Below, piece by piece: positions 12,337 to 23,838 of a stretch of 64,000 nucleotides of DNA (its first letter is position 1; every line of letters begins with the position of its first letter). This DNA is from Rhizophagus irregularis (taxonomy: Eukaryota; Glomeromycota; Glomeromycetes; Glomerales; Glomeraceae), in NCBI RefSeq assembly GCF_026210795.1, contig NC_089447.1:1056501-1120500 (forward strand), read 5' to 3'. A program made the translations under genes and the position numbers. Below the pieces are notes generated by a model, which worked only from the letters and a program-made list of their open reading frames with translations, searched no databases and was not told where the DNA came from.

Positions 12337-12380
12337 ACTGACAAGTGTTATAGATTGTAGTTTTAGTTAAATTTTATTAA

Positions 12381-12604
12381 TATGAGGAGAATTAAATAGG
12401 AGATTACAACGTACAATTAAATAATTATGAGGAGAATTAAATAGGAGATTACAAAGTACAATTAAATAATTATGAGGAGAATTAAATAAGAGATTACAAA
12501 GTACAATTAAATAATTATGAGGAGAATTAAATAAGAGATTACAAAGTACAATAAATAATTATGAGGAGAATTAAATATGAGATTACAAAGTACAATTAAA
12601 TAAT
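12381..12604. repeat. Five-copy 45-bp tandem repeat
   Basis: Units start at 12381, 12426, 12471, 12516 and 12560. Each begins TATGAGGAGAATTAAATA and continues through GGAGATTACAAAGTACAATT. Period is 45 bp (44 for the fourth to fifth), with only a few substitutions between copies. The array lies between the convergent PEX10 and pantothenate synthetase genes, and its last copy contains the final codons and stop of the latter. Confidence 0.95.
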
Positions 12605-13746
12605 AAGTTATCGATTATTCTAGTTGTTCCAACAAATAAAGCACCCGATATAATTGCGCCTTTTCCTTCTTCAATCTCTTGTAATTCTTCTAAAGTTGTA
12701 GGATCAGCTACAGATAAATAGTCTAGTTTTAACTCGAACCCTAAATTTTTTTCCTTAACTGTTTTAGTAGCTTCCTCTATTATTTCATATCCTTTACTCA
12801 ATAATATTTCTCTGTTTCTTTCTCCTTTACCAAGTCCATTTTTAATGGTAGTTAGAGCGTTATATAACGCTGTAGCATAATTACGCATTTCAGGTGTTAA
12901 ATATTGGTTACGAGAACTCATTGCTAATCCATTATGCTCCCTTTTGGTAGCCCCAACGTGCATTTCAATAGGAAAATGTAAATCCGAAATTAATGCGCGA
13001 ATTACTGCACATTGTTGTGCATCTTTTTGACCAAAAAATGTGTGATTCGGTTGCACTATATTAAATAATTTTGCTACTACTGTTGATACCCCCCGAAAAA
13101 ATAATGGCCTAGTTGTACCTTCTAACTAATGGAATAAAAAAATAAAATTTTTTAAAAAAATTGCACATAATCTCATTAAATATGAATGAATATGTTAATA
13201 CCTGATGAGATATTCCTTTTACTTCAATAAAAGTACCTTTTTGCTTTTCGATTTCAAGTGGAATACCAGATGGATAAATATCTTTAACTTTCGGTAAAAA
13301 TACGCTATCGACACAATTTAATGAACGAAGTAATTCTAAATCATGTGAAAGTGTACGAGGATATTTATCTAAATCTTCATTTGGACCGAATTGGGCTGGA
13401 TTTACGAATATTGATACTACAACTATCGGACAATGCTCACTCGCTTGTTTCACTTTCGACATATAAAAAAGAATTTTGTACAAGAGAACACGATAAGAAT
13501 TCGTAGAATATAAAGAATGAATTCGATAATACCTTCTTTACCTAAATTTAAATGACCTTCATGTAATGAACCCATTGTAGGTACGAATGCAACTTGTTTA
13601 TCCTGTTTTATGAATTGCTGTCTCCAACTTCTAAATGAAGGTATAGTCTCTAAAATTTTGATTGATTGTTCTTTTTGAGAACTCATACTTCTAAACCTAA
13701 AGAAATTATTTATGGAACCTAGTAATTTAGGTCGTAACATATACAT
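12583..13746 (-). CDS. PAN6: Pantothenate synthetase (pantoate-beta-alanine ligase)
   Basis: Three exons: 13746-13542, 13452-13202, 13125-12583; 332 aa. The enzyme joins pantoate and beta-alanine with ATP to give pantothenate, the precursor of coenzyme A. It is a nucleotidyltransferase-fold protein with the HIGH-like motif PTMGSLHEGH (residues 56-65), then VSIFVNPAQFGPNED, PNHTFFGQKDAQQ, and the KMSKS-equivalent AMSSRNQYL. The first ~20 residues (MYMLRPKLLG, NNFFRFRSM) are basic and aromatic and could be a mitochondrial presequence; a second ATG at MSSQKEQ would remove it. The last residues LLFNCTL and the stop are encoded within the fifth copy of a 45-bp tandem repeat. The gene is head-to-head with the GH5 gene. 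Confidence 0.95.
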
Positions 13747-14084
13747 GTGGGCGTAATTATTTCAGATAATTCAGAAATAAGGCGGAGTAATGGTGAAACA
13801 AAATTTTTGTTCGAAATTTCATATGAAAATAGTATAAATAGTATTACACCAGAATTACATGTTTTTCCTAGCTATTCGTCACGCACTATCTGTCACTTGT
13901 GCGCCACACTTAATTTCAGTCAAGCTGCATAATGCCGGCCATATCGTGACATTTTTATTAGATTATGTTGAACGAATAGAATTACTGCTCCTTTGATAAT
14001 CGATTTTAATTTTTTGGCGACGCGAAGGCTGGTTTGGTTACTTTTCTCAATCATTTTCATTTTTAAAATCATATATTATCACCC
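13747..14084. promoter_or_regulatory. Divergent promoter region, PAN6 / GH5
   Basis: 338 bp separating opposite start codons. A moderately GC-rich patch (13870-14030) sits in the middle. No clear TATA box or named operator was identified. Confidence 0.45.
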
Positions 14085-15869
14085 ATGAATAGAATCTTGG
14101 TCTTTGCATTATATTTATCAATAATAATATCACTTTTATATTTATCTAAGTTTGTAAAAATAAGCTTACTGGAAAGTGAAACGACTAATGATTATGAAAT
14201 GTCTACTTCCGAGAAACCTATAATTAGTCCTGCTAATAAGAGTAACATTCCTGAACTATCTTCCAAAGAGTTCATTAAGGTTGATGGAACTCTATTTAAG
14301 AAAAATGATAAAAGTTATTATATTATCGGAGCAAATTATTGGCAGGCAATGAATTTAGGAGCGCCTGAAAATGGAAATAGATCGAGGGTACTTGAAGATT
14401 TGAAAATATTAAAAAAATATGGGGTTAATTGTGTGAGAATTATAGCGGGCAGTGAAGGACCTAATGGAGAACCTTATAGAATGTATCCAGCTTTAATGAA
14501 TTCTCCTGGCGATTATAATGAAAATGTTTTTCAAGGTATGAAAATGATTTCTACATAACGTCGTTGTTGAATCGTAGATAATCTGATTTTTAAAATATAG
14601 GTCTTGATTGGTTTCTTGCTCAATTGAGTCAATTCAACATGACTGCAATCATGGTAATTCAATAATTTCAATTTATTTGTTAAATCGCATAAGTATAAAC
14701 CTTTTCATTTAAAAAAAAAAAACTTCCTTTTTTATTTTATGCAGGTATTATCAAATTACTGGCATTGGTCAGGTGGATTCGCCCAATATGTTAATTGGGT
14801 AGATCCATCTAAACCAATTCCGTATCCCGTACCCGAAGATTATTCATCATTTGAACTTTACGCAGCACGTTTTTATTCTGATTCATCAATTTATTCTAAG
14901 ACACAATCTTATTATCTCGAACATATAAAATCCATAATTACAAGAAATAATACTATTACGAGTCAAATATATAAGAATGATCCAAATATTTTTGCATGGG
15001 AATTAGTTAATGAGCCACAAGCAATTAAGGTTGGAAATGATAGTCATAATATTATATTTAAATGGATTGATGATACTGCTAAATTTATCAAAGAATTGGA
15101 TAAAAATCATTTGGTTTCTACCGGTGCTGAAGGCAAAAATGGGGAAGAATGGTTTATTACTATGCATAAAAGTCCGCATATAGGTAAATTAATTTATGAG
15201 ATAATATTTTTAGGTTATTAAGTATTGGATAACATAATGCGTTTTTATATATAGATTTTACAAGCGCTCATATATGGGTAGAAAATTGGGGATACTATAA
15301 TTCAGATGATTCTTCATTAGAGAATTATCAAAAAGCCGAAACATTCATGTTAAATTTTTTACAAAATGTTAGTGATTGGTCTACACAAAAACTAAATAAA
15401 CCTTTATTAGTAGGAGAATATGGTAAAATTACTTAATTTTTTTAAAAAAAGGTGGTTGTTATTTAATTTTTTTAATAATTTCCCGTTCTCCATTAGGAAT
15501 GGCAAGAGATGCTTGGTCGGGTGCATCAAAGTATTCACCTCTCGCAACAGTAATAAATAGAACTAAATACTTTAGTTCATTAGCTAATAAAGTTTTTGAA
15601 TTGGAAAAACAGAAGGCTTGCACTGGTCACATGTTTTGGGCTTTTGCTGGTATCGCTAGACCAAGTGATCCTACTCCTACTTGGATTGGTGATCCCCCAC
15701 ATGAACGTAAGTTATTTAAAAAATTTTCCGATTTTAAAGAAAAGGAAAGATTCAAACTAAATATTTTTTTTTTCTTCTAGCACCAGGGTGGTATTCTATA
15801 TATGATTCCGATGAAAAAACTTTAAATGTCTTTGCTGAGCATGCCAAACGAGTAGCTGAATTAAATTAA
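14085..15869 (+). CDS. GH5-family glycoside hydrolase (endo-beta-mannanase-like)
   Basis: Six exons: 14085-14535, 14601-14653, 14745-15183, 15255-15422, 15497-15706, 15781-15869; 469 aa. Residues 4-24 are strongly hydrophobic and act as signal peptide or type II membrane anchor, so the enzyme faces the secretory lumen or cell wall. The TIM barrel shows the GH5 signatures IGANYWQAMN, NCVRIIAGSEGP, FAWELVNEPQ with the acid/base Glu at about 258, STGAEGKNG, TSAHIWVENWG, and LVGEYG with the nucleophile Glu at about 369, then GHMFWAFAG and GDPPHEPPGWYS. The WELVNEP/GDPPHEP pattern is typical of the mannanase-type subfamily (GH5_7). Substrate could be mannan of plant or fungal wall; remodelling of the fungus's own wall is equally possible. 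Confidence 0.92.
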
Positions 15870-17204
15870 TATTTTAAATTAATTTGTTATTTTATTATGT
15901 ACTTTACATTTCAATCCATTTTACGTTATATTTATTTATTTATTATAATAATGAAAATTTTCCATTAAAAAATATTTATTCAAAATAAGTACAGTATAAT
16001 ATAATAATTCTATTTTACAAAATCTGAAATATTTAAAATTTCAAGCAATTAAACTAAAAAAAAAATGAAAGGTAGTTCTGTTTCTGAAGAACAGAATGCA
16101 AACTTTAAACAAAGTTGACATTGATACAACATAGACTTAAATGATATTTATTCCCTAAATTATTTTTAAATGTTATTCATATTATAGTTTACTCTAGGTA
16201 ATTGACCAAGAAATCCTGGTCAAATTCTTTGGTTCATAACAACAACGTTCAACAAAGAAGTTATATGCACGATTCTTTATCCGATTTTCGAAATGCGTGA
16301 TTTTCAACCAAAGACAATGACACTCTTATACAATTATATGTAATATCGACAGTATTACATATGATCACCTACAATTAAAGGATAGTTTCATTATTATAAA
16401 TCAAAACATTTAATAATGATAACGGAATTAATGATTCAAAATTACATCAGAACAAAAATTTTTATCTTAAATCCTCTTGTAGATAATAAATTCCATCTCA
16501 TTCTTCGCAATGTTTTTCTATCATACGATATTTTAATCAATGAAAATACTTCAATTTCCTGCTAACATGTTAGTTAAACTTCAATCATCTAATCCAATAT
16601 CAAACACGAATTTTTTAATGCTTTAAACCTCTAAACAATAATATACCTATAATAATCCAAAGATTCAAACGAATCATATCGAACTCATTAAGATGATAAA
16701 ATCTCAATGGGATTGAAAATTATTTTTTTAAACGAGAAATTTAAAAATTCTGAAAAAAATTTCACATAAATTCTAAAGCTGCTATTACCCATTTTTTTTT
16801 GATAATTCTTTTGCTGGTAGACCTTCTACTAATAATGTATACAAATATTTATAAAGTAATATTTAAACTGATAACAAATGATTTTTTACTTTCAATATGA
16901 ACCAGTATAAAATATTTCATGTATATATAAAATTAATTGATTTTATTCATAATTCGTTGAAGGAGACAGAACGAGATTATAAAAAGAGTCAATCGAAATA
17001 CAGTTATACATGAAACAAAAACTATTATTTTTATTACCACAACTTTTCATATTAATATAGTTTTCTGCAACGAGAAAATATATAGAAAAGTGATTACAAT
17101 TATTAGTTCCTTCACTAGCTCTCATGATATTTCTATTTAAACTCTTATATGGTTAAAATAATAATAATTATAAGAAAAAATAATTTCATCACCATCATCG
17201 CGTT
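15870..17204. other. Convergent spacer between GH5 and ERG4
   Basis: 1.3 kb between two 3' ends. No conserved coding segment was recognised in any frame, and the short open frames (for example 16943-17125) have random-looking composition. A few imperfect AT words occur; nothing else was seen. Confidence 0.5.
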
Positions 17205-18915
17205 TTAATAAACGCCAGGAATAAAAATATATGGAACTTGACGACAATATTCATCCCAATCTTTACCATATTTTCTTGCACATCTCTCCATATCCCTTGT
17301 AACTCTATGAGTTAATACAAAAACGAAAAATGCGGGATAAAAATATGGTATTGGTGTATTAAAACCACAAATAAATCCCCATGAAAATGCCATCATTAAA
17401 TCTGCCGAATAATGAATTTTACGTGCATATCCCCACCATCCGCCTGTTAGTATAAGGTTCCCTTGTTTAGTTTTAATGTATGAAGGATTTTTTAATGTAC
17501 CCCAAGGTAATTGTGGAAATGTGCTACGTGGAATATATGTTCCATTTAATGTCATTCTGAAGCGATTTTTTTGTGAATTGGCTGTATCCCTAAAAGGGTT
17601 AATATTATTAAATTTAATAAAAATTTTTCATTTGAGAAGTTAATGAAAATTTTAGACAATAATGATTTACCAAATATAATAACCCGATATTAATAATGCA
17701 TAGCAGAAAAAAGTCCATGCTGGTGAATGTTGAATTGGTCTGCCATTATCAATACTAGAAAGATGAAGGTATAAAGTTCCAAGACAATATGTAAATGGTA
17801 CTAAAGCAAAGCAAAAATTATTATTACTGAATTGGATTTTAATATATTTAAATTAGTTCATTTTTTACCTCCGGCAAAATTCCAAAATATGAGCATAAAG
17901 CCAAACTAAAAATCAAATTTTAATTTTAATAAAAACATTAAATCATTGAAGGACGTCCAATTATTATACCTTTTCATATGTCATATCCCAAGTGGTTGGG
18001 ATACATTCTTCTCCCTTAGCACAAGCATTAACATACAAGAAATGTGCCAAGACCATAAATGCCATAGTTGCAGAAACATAACCAAACATTTCATATTCTT
18101 TAACAGCAGCAGAAACAGAAATATAAAACAGCACAACCTAAAAAAATAACAAAAAAAAGCAATAAATATCTTCCTTTTTTATTCTTTTTTAGTTGTATTA
18201 TGTTTCCACTGATAATTCTCCTTGATCTTACCCAAGGAACGCGAATTTCAGCAAACATTTTAAGGTCAACTCTTCCAAGACGAGGATTTAAAGCAGCCCC
18301 CATAAAAAGATCATACACTATATTACCAGACATACGATATTGATTTCCTTGAATAATAGTTACAATATACACAGTGAAAGTGATGGTAAATCCAGTTATA
18401 ATAGACACAGTCATCAGAGGACCAAGATTATCGATAATTTCGGTTAATCTAAAATAACTGTAACGATGTAGTATATATGAAGTAATTAAAGTGACATACC
18501 AAGACATCACTCCATTACATAAGTAATCCAATTTTTTCCCATTTAATGAAGCTACGGGTGCTCCTTTTACAATCGGCCCTGGCATAAAATATGCCAAAAA
18601 TAGTTCATATAGACAAAACGTTAAATAAATTTTAGTAGCATACCAAGTTGGCCATGCTTCTTTAATTATTTGAGACCATAACTCTCCTTCTAATGGTAAT
18701 ACTAATTTACCACGATAAAATTGTAAACATCCCCATAAGTAAAACATTAATAATGGAAATCCTATCATCATTGCCGTGACTCCCCACGGACCTCCGAATT
18801 CAAATACAATTTCATTATCAGTATCTATTAGAGTTACATTCTTTTTCTGCTTAATATCGACGGATGTTATTCCGTTAATATTAGGTTTGACTTTCACCGT
18901 GTGTTTGGATGGCAT
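17205..18915 (-). CDS. ERG4: Delta(24(24(1)))-sterol reductase (C-24(28) reductase)
   Basis: Five exons: 18915-18232, 18137-17970, 17905-17869, 17800-17671, 17589-17205; 467 aa, close to yeast Erg4. The enzyme reduces the C-24(28) double bond in the last step of ergosterol-type sterol synthesis in the ER, using NADPH. Visible hallmarks are [13 protein letters not shown] near the N-terminus, [84 protein letters not shown] and the C-terminal [18 protein letters not shown] and [16 protein letters not shown]. These separate it from ERG24-type C-14 reductases. Multiple hydrophobic membrane segments are evident. AM fungi make 24-alkylated sterols rather than ergosterol itself, and a reductase of this type would fit that profile. 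Confidence 0.95.
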
Positions 18916-19701
18916 TTGAGAGGATTTATCGCGTTAATTTTTTTTTTTAGAAAAAAAAATGAAACCTCTCTTTTCCAGTCAAAGTATGCGTTATATAAAT
19001 AAAAAAAAAGATTAGAATTTACATTGTTACGTCAATTGTTTTTTTTTTCATAAAAAAAGGTACACGACAGGTTTTGCGGATCTATAAATGTTCCGCTCAG
19101 TTTTTTCCAGATAATCAAATTGCTATAAATGGGAATGTCTGATGATCACGTGATCTTAAATTTATTTATCCTACATCACACCTGTTTTCTATTTATCCTG
19201 AAGACGAAAAAAATTTTTTTTTTTTAATGTTATAGTCTTATAGAGGTCGTGAAACTTTAGACATGACTTCTAAATTATAGGCAAGGCGATTCCATTTTGA
19301 GGATAGCAAGTGATAGTTATTTTCATTAACGTAGTGGAAGATTTCGGAAAAATTTAGATAATGCATAAAAACGGGGTAATGTGACCGAAATTGGCGGCAA
19401 TGATTATCACATTTTAAGTAAGTAAAATCTCCGGCATTTTGTATAATATTCCGGAAATCTGCTGCGTCCCGACCGGAAAAATTCCGGAATTATAATCTAA
19501 GTTCTAACGGATTTATACCGGAATATCCGGATAAATTATACATAAGCTATGCCGTATTTGTCATACATCTATTTGTCAGCATTCGTAGGTAACGTAAGCA
19601 ATGTAATAAATCATGTGATCGATCACGGGCTTTTAGACGACCATGTTGATCGCTGCGGTCGATTTCCGCATCTTTACAAAGTTAAAAAAAAAACTTTTTC
19701 A
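18916..19701. promoter_or_regulatory. Divergent promoter region, ERG4 / NAA38
   Basis: 786 bp between start codons. The part nearest NAA38 (19431-19535) has a dense cluster of CCGGAA/TTCCGG words, including overlapping palindromes, unlike the surrounding AT-rich DNA. The open frame upstream of NAA38 ATG 19702 (from 19549) lacks family similarity and is taken as 5' leader. Confidence 0.5.
19431..19535. repeat. CCGGAA/TTCCGG word cluster
   Basis: Within about 105 bp there are CCGGCA, ATTCCGGAAAT, GACCGGAAAAATTCCGGAAT and TACCGGAATATCCGGAT. These are overlapping inverted words that stand out from the AT-rich background just upstream of NAA38. They could be regulatory or an old inverted-repeat end. 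Confidence 0.6.
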
Positions 19702-20026
19702 ATGGCGGATACACCAAAAATCAGACAACTACGATCATACCTTAACTTACGAACTAGAATCACTGCTTCAGACAATCGGGTATTTAATGGAATTTTTATG
19801 TGCATTGACAAATATAAAAATATTATTTTATCGCAAACTGAAGAATTTCGGGATGGTAACTACTTAACTATTTTAAAAACTTTTTCCTATTTTAAAGTTA
19901 ATTAACTAACTACTTTCTTTTTTTTTTTTAGCCGAAAAGAGGTTTGTGGGACTTGTTATGATACCTGGAAAACATATTATTAAAGCTGAAATTGAAGATT
20001 TAGAACTTTCCGACGAATATACGTGA
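19702..20026 (+). CDS. NAA38: N-alpha-acetyltransferase 38, Sm-like NatC auxiliary subunit
   Basis: Two exons, 19702-19855 and 19932-20026; 82 aa. The protein is a small Sm-fold subunit of the NatC N-terminal acetyltransferase (with Naa30 and Naa35), also called LSMD1/Mak31. Sm1 motif: IRQLRSYLNLRTRITASDNRVFNGIFMCID spread over residues 6-36, then NIILSQTEEF. Sm2 motif: FVGLVMIPGKHIIKAEIE. The length and the VGLVMIPGKHI pattern match NAA38 rather than spliceosomal LSm proteins. An upstream in-frame ATG at 19549 would add 51 unrelated residues, so 19702 (context CAATGGCG) is preferred. Confidence 0.9.
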
Positions 20027-20216
20027 AAGATTTTTAATTTTCTTTTCTTTTTTTTTTGTTTGAAAAAAAGGATTATTATATTAAAATTTTAACTATATAA
20101 TACAAAATACAAATAAAATACAAATTTTATCCATTTCGACAGTTTGAATTTTATTGTGCTCATCAAACTAATCTACGATAGTTCTATTCATAATAATAAT
20201 TAATAAAAATTTCAAA

Positions 20217-21154
20217 TTATTTTTTACCCTCGAGCCTCATATTCCTCGTTGCAGAAGGAATAGTAACTGTTATTCCGTCCAAATCTTTTCTCATTACAAT
20301 CTGACATCCTAACCGTGAACTGCATGCATTACAAAGAAATTTAGTAACAATTATGGAGAAGTAAAATCAAATCTTGAAAAATTATACTTACGTCTCTGTT
20401 AAACCAAATGCTAGATCCAACATATCATTTTCTTCATCTGTTGGTTCATCAAGTTTATCATAATATTCCGGATCCACAATTACATGACATGTAGAACACG
20501 CTAATGATCCTTCACACGCACCTACAGACAATCAAATTGTAAAAATATAAAATATTAATTGAGCAATTGAACAATTAAAATTAATAAATTTAATTTGATC
20601 GAACAAACATTCTAGATCAATATCATGCGCTTGAGTAATATCCATAATACTATCTCCAATATTAGCATTTATGGTTATTTTTTCGCCTTCAGGAGTAATA
20701 AAGTTAATCTTCACTCTATATTTTTTAAAGGGATAGATTAAAATAAGCTAGAATGAATAATTTTAATTACATAAAAAAAAATAATAATAATAAAATAAAT
20801 TTACCTACCCCTCCCCTTCTTTCGGTGGAGTTATTTCTTTATGACAAAACACTAGCAAATTCAATATTTAGTAAAATTTTCAATATAAAAATGCAAAAAT
20901 ATGAAGCATTTATTATATATTATACCTCTTGAATTCGAAAATTTCCTGAATTGTTCTAATCTCGTTATTGGTACAAACTTATTTTTCGTTGTTTTGGGAA
21001 TGTTGTTCCATATTACTTTATTTCCAGGATTTTGTTTAAAAAAAGTATTTATATGCATAATTTGTTGTTGTCGTTTATTTAGAAAAGAATTAGACGAAGA
21101 TATAATACTTTTAGTATTTTGTCTTAAGTATCGCGAGAACATTATCAATATCAT
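20217..21154 (-). CDS. YAH1: Mitochondrial [2Fe-2S] ferredoxin (adrenodoxin type)
   Basis: Five exons: 21154-20926, 20851-20809, 20715-20609, 20521-20392, 20319-20217; 203 aa. Adrenodoxin-type ferredoxin carries electrons from the Arh1-type reductase to iron-sulfur cluster assembly and haem A synthesis in the mitochondrial matrix. The N-terminal ~75 residues are rich in R, S, N and K with almost no acids ([16 protein letters not shown]), a clear matrix presequence; ATGs at 21154 and 21142 are both possible. The mature domain has [26 protein letters not shown] with cluster cysteines, [26 protein letters not shown] with the fourth cysteine, and [13 protein letters not shown]. The start of the cluster loop reads CAC rather than the commoner GAC, adding a nearby extra cysteine formed across an intron junction. 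Confidence 0.95.
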
Positions 21155-22335
21155 AAAAAATCTTGGAAAAAAATTTTGATGATTAATATTTAATCAGATT
21201 ATTATTATTAAACTAAGCCACTTTCGTCTAAACATTTTTTAGATTAGATTGTCCAATCATATCATATTATTATAAGATGCAAACCCTCGCGCACGGACCA
21301 TTTCGAACCAACAGTTTGGTAAAATTTCGTTACGATATGAATTCTTTAATCAAAATAGTGATCTCTTGGTTGTATTTTTGATTCATAAAAAACAATTATA
21401 AATTAATCTTAATTATAACCAATCTATCCGAAATTTTGTGCAACCTGGGTCTCGAATGATATAAAAGAACTGAATTAAATTTATATCAGTCTCATTACGC
21501 GTATCTAACTTTCACAATATTCTTCTCACTTTGTGCAAATTAATATAAAACAATTAAAGAAATTATTATGTATACTTTTTTATAAATGAAGAGAAAAAAG
21601 GATTAAATCGAAGTATACTGAAAGTACCATGTCGCATTTATTAGATTCGAATAAAATCATGGAAAGTATCTTTTGTTTTTCATCGTGTTAATTTTCTAAC
21701 AATAAATGTCTAAAAAATGTCTAATACTCGCCATACTCTATATACTAAAAAAATTTAAGTAAATTACGTTAATAATGATAATACTAATCATGAAATTGAA
21801 AGTCTTTAAAACATAAGAAGAAAACGGGTAATAAACCGTAATTCCACGCACATACAACGTTCAACATAATCTTAATAAAAAGAAAGAGATCAATGAGCGA
21901 TTTAAGTTAAAGATGTAAAAGATTAAAATATGTTTCACGAGTTCTTGGTAACACAGCGACAACCTATTTTTAGAAACACGTAATACATAAAAAAAAATTT
22001 CTAGCGAAGGTTTCTATCATTACGTTCAAATTCGCAAAAAATCTTGTAATTTCAGTAGTAGTAATTAGTTTTAATTAGTTTAAATTTTACATTTCGTTTA
22101 CCTTATAAATCAAGTTACATTTCGTCATTAATTTAATGATTGATGAAACATGATATCATTTATTGTTATTAAATAAAATTATACAATGTATTTAATTTCA
22201 ATATATTATTATATTTATATACATAATATGCATGGAGATAAGATAAATATATATGGAAATTTATATAAAAATAAACGTCCATATTTGGCTTATCATTAAT
22301 TATACCTATCAGTTAATTCTTTAAAGACATAATAT
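21155..22335. other. Spacer upstream of YAH1
   Basis: 1.2 kb from the YAH1 start to the 3' end of the next gene on the same strand. It should hold the YAH1 promoter. Open frames are short and show no recognisable family; nothing else was seen. Confidence 0.45.
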
Positions 22336-23338
22336 TCATTGCTTGACGATTGTCACTGGACAATGTACATGTCTTGCTAAATAATCACTGGTTGAACTCA
22401 ACACAACCTAATATAATAAAAATGATTATATGTGTAATTATTTTATGTAATTAAATTTAAAAAAAAGTACAAAACGAACCTTTTGTAAGCCGTCAAGATT
22501 CCTTGATCCAACTATTAATAAATTCAAATCTAACTGATTTTGAGAAATATATTCCGTTAGGATTTTTCCAACCACCCCATAACCTTTGTGTTCAATAAGA
22601 TCATACTGTACATTTGGCTAAACGAAATTCAGTCTTTAATTTAACATTGTTTTAAGAAAAAAAATTATTTTTTTTTTTTCAATAATGAAGCTTACATATG
22701 TATTATCGAATTTTTTCAAATATTCTCTAATTTTGTTTACAGCTTCTTTTGCATCAAGAAGAATATCAAGATTATTTGCTTTGTCTAAATTATGTCTGTT
22801 TATAGGAATAAATAGATGTTTAGTATAATCCAAAATTTTATAATAAGAATATGGATAATAGATTCCATTGTACTTACAAAAATGGAACATTTGTTTCAGG
22901 ATTCAATGCAATGACATAGATTATCGATAGACTATATGAATCTTTTAAACGCGAACATAAATCGAACGCGTATTCAATTGCATTATTTGATATGGATGTT
23001 TCTTCGACCGCCACAAGAATATTATAATTCCTATTATTAAAAAAAAAAAAAAAATTATTAATTGAAAATTTTGATTTTAATGAATAATTTTGATTTTAAT
23101 GATTGGCTTAGGTAGCACATTTCCTTTTTTAGAATTTTATTTACAAAGAAAAAAAATTATCAAGGACAAAAAAAAATCTTTGGTAAAAAAACCCCAACAA
23201 ATGTTTTAGAATTGATACAACAATTAAAATATTTTCTAATATTCACAATATCATAAATTATAACAAATATTTAATTTATTAAAAAAAAAAAAGAAACATT
23301 CACAACTTTTACACTTACTTTTCGTTTTCTTTATACAT
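22336..23338 (-). CDS. Universal stress protein (UspA) family
   Basis: Five exons: 23338-23319, 23030-22878, 22795-22696, 22617-22480, 22407-22336; 160 aa, the size of a single Usp domain. The first coding exon is only 20 nt (MYKENE plus two bases) and is needed to reach an ATG in frame. The fold is visible: NYNILVAVEETSISNNAIEY (first strand and helix), SLSIIYVIALNPE, then the nucleotide-binding end DLNLLIVGSRNLDGLQK-VVLSSTSDYLARHVHCPVTIVK. This is the G-x2-G-x9-GS/T pattern in slightly diverged form followed by the invariant CPV strand. Usp proteins bind ATP or related ligands and are induced by stress; a specific role in fungi is not known. Confidence 0.88.
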
Positions 23339-23838
23339 CGTTTTTTTTTTAGGAAAAAAACCAAGGAAATAAGGAACAATTTGAAAAAAAAATATATATA
23401 TAAACGGTTATTGTGCCGAATTTACTAGACTTATGCGAGTTACTGAGAAAAAAAATGCATACTACGTAATCACGTTACCTAATCTGATTATTGAAAGCAT
23501 GATTTTTAATTAAAAGCGCGTGATAATGACACTCGCTGCATAATTATCTTTAAATGGCTGAAATATATGTACGAACAAACATTACAATGCGAAGATAATA
23601 GAATCTGCAATTATTTACATAGAACGAGACTTTATATATTATTAACCGCCAAGGTTTCACTTTGCATAAAGTAATAATGTTCATCCAATCCATTATCTAG
23701 TTTTGTTATTTTGTACTACGATAAAAGGATAAAAAGGGTCAATTTTTGAATTGGATTTGTTATTATTATTAAATCTTTTTAATATTTCCTAACTAATTAT
23801 ACCTTTCATTTCTTTGCTGAACTGAAAGCAAACAAAAC
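23339..23838. promoter_or_regulatory. Divergent promoter region, Usp / RNase III
   Basis: 500 bp between opposite starts. No distinctive operator was recognised. The RNase III ATG is in an A-rich context (AAAACATGTCC), as for ordinary genes here. Confidence 0.4.

Noticed and set aside
17205-18915. Assignment as ERG24 (C-14 sterol reductase)
   Set aside because: The motifs [23 protein letters not shown] and the FEFGGP start are those of ERG4, not ERG24.
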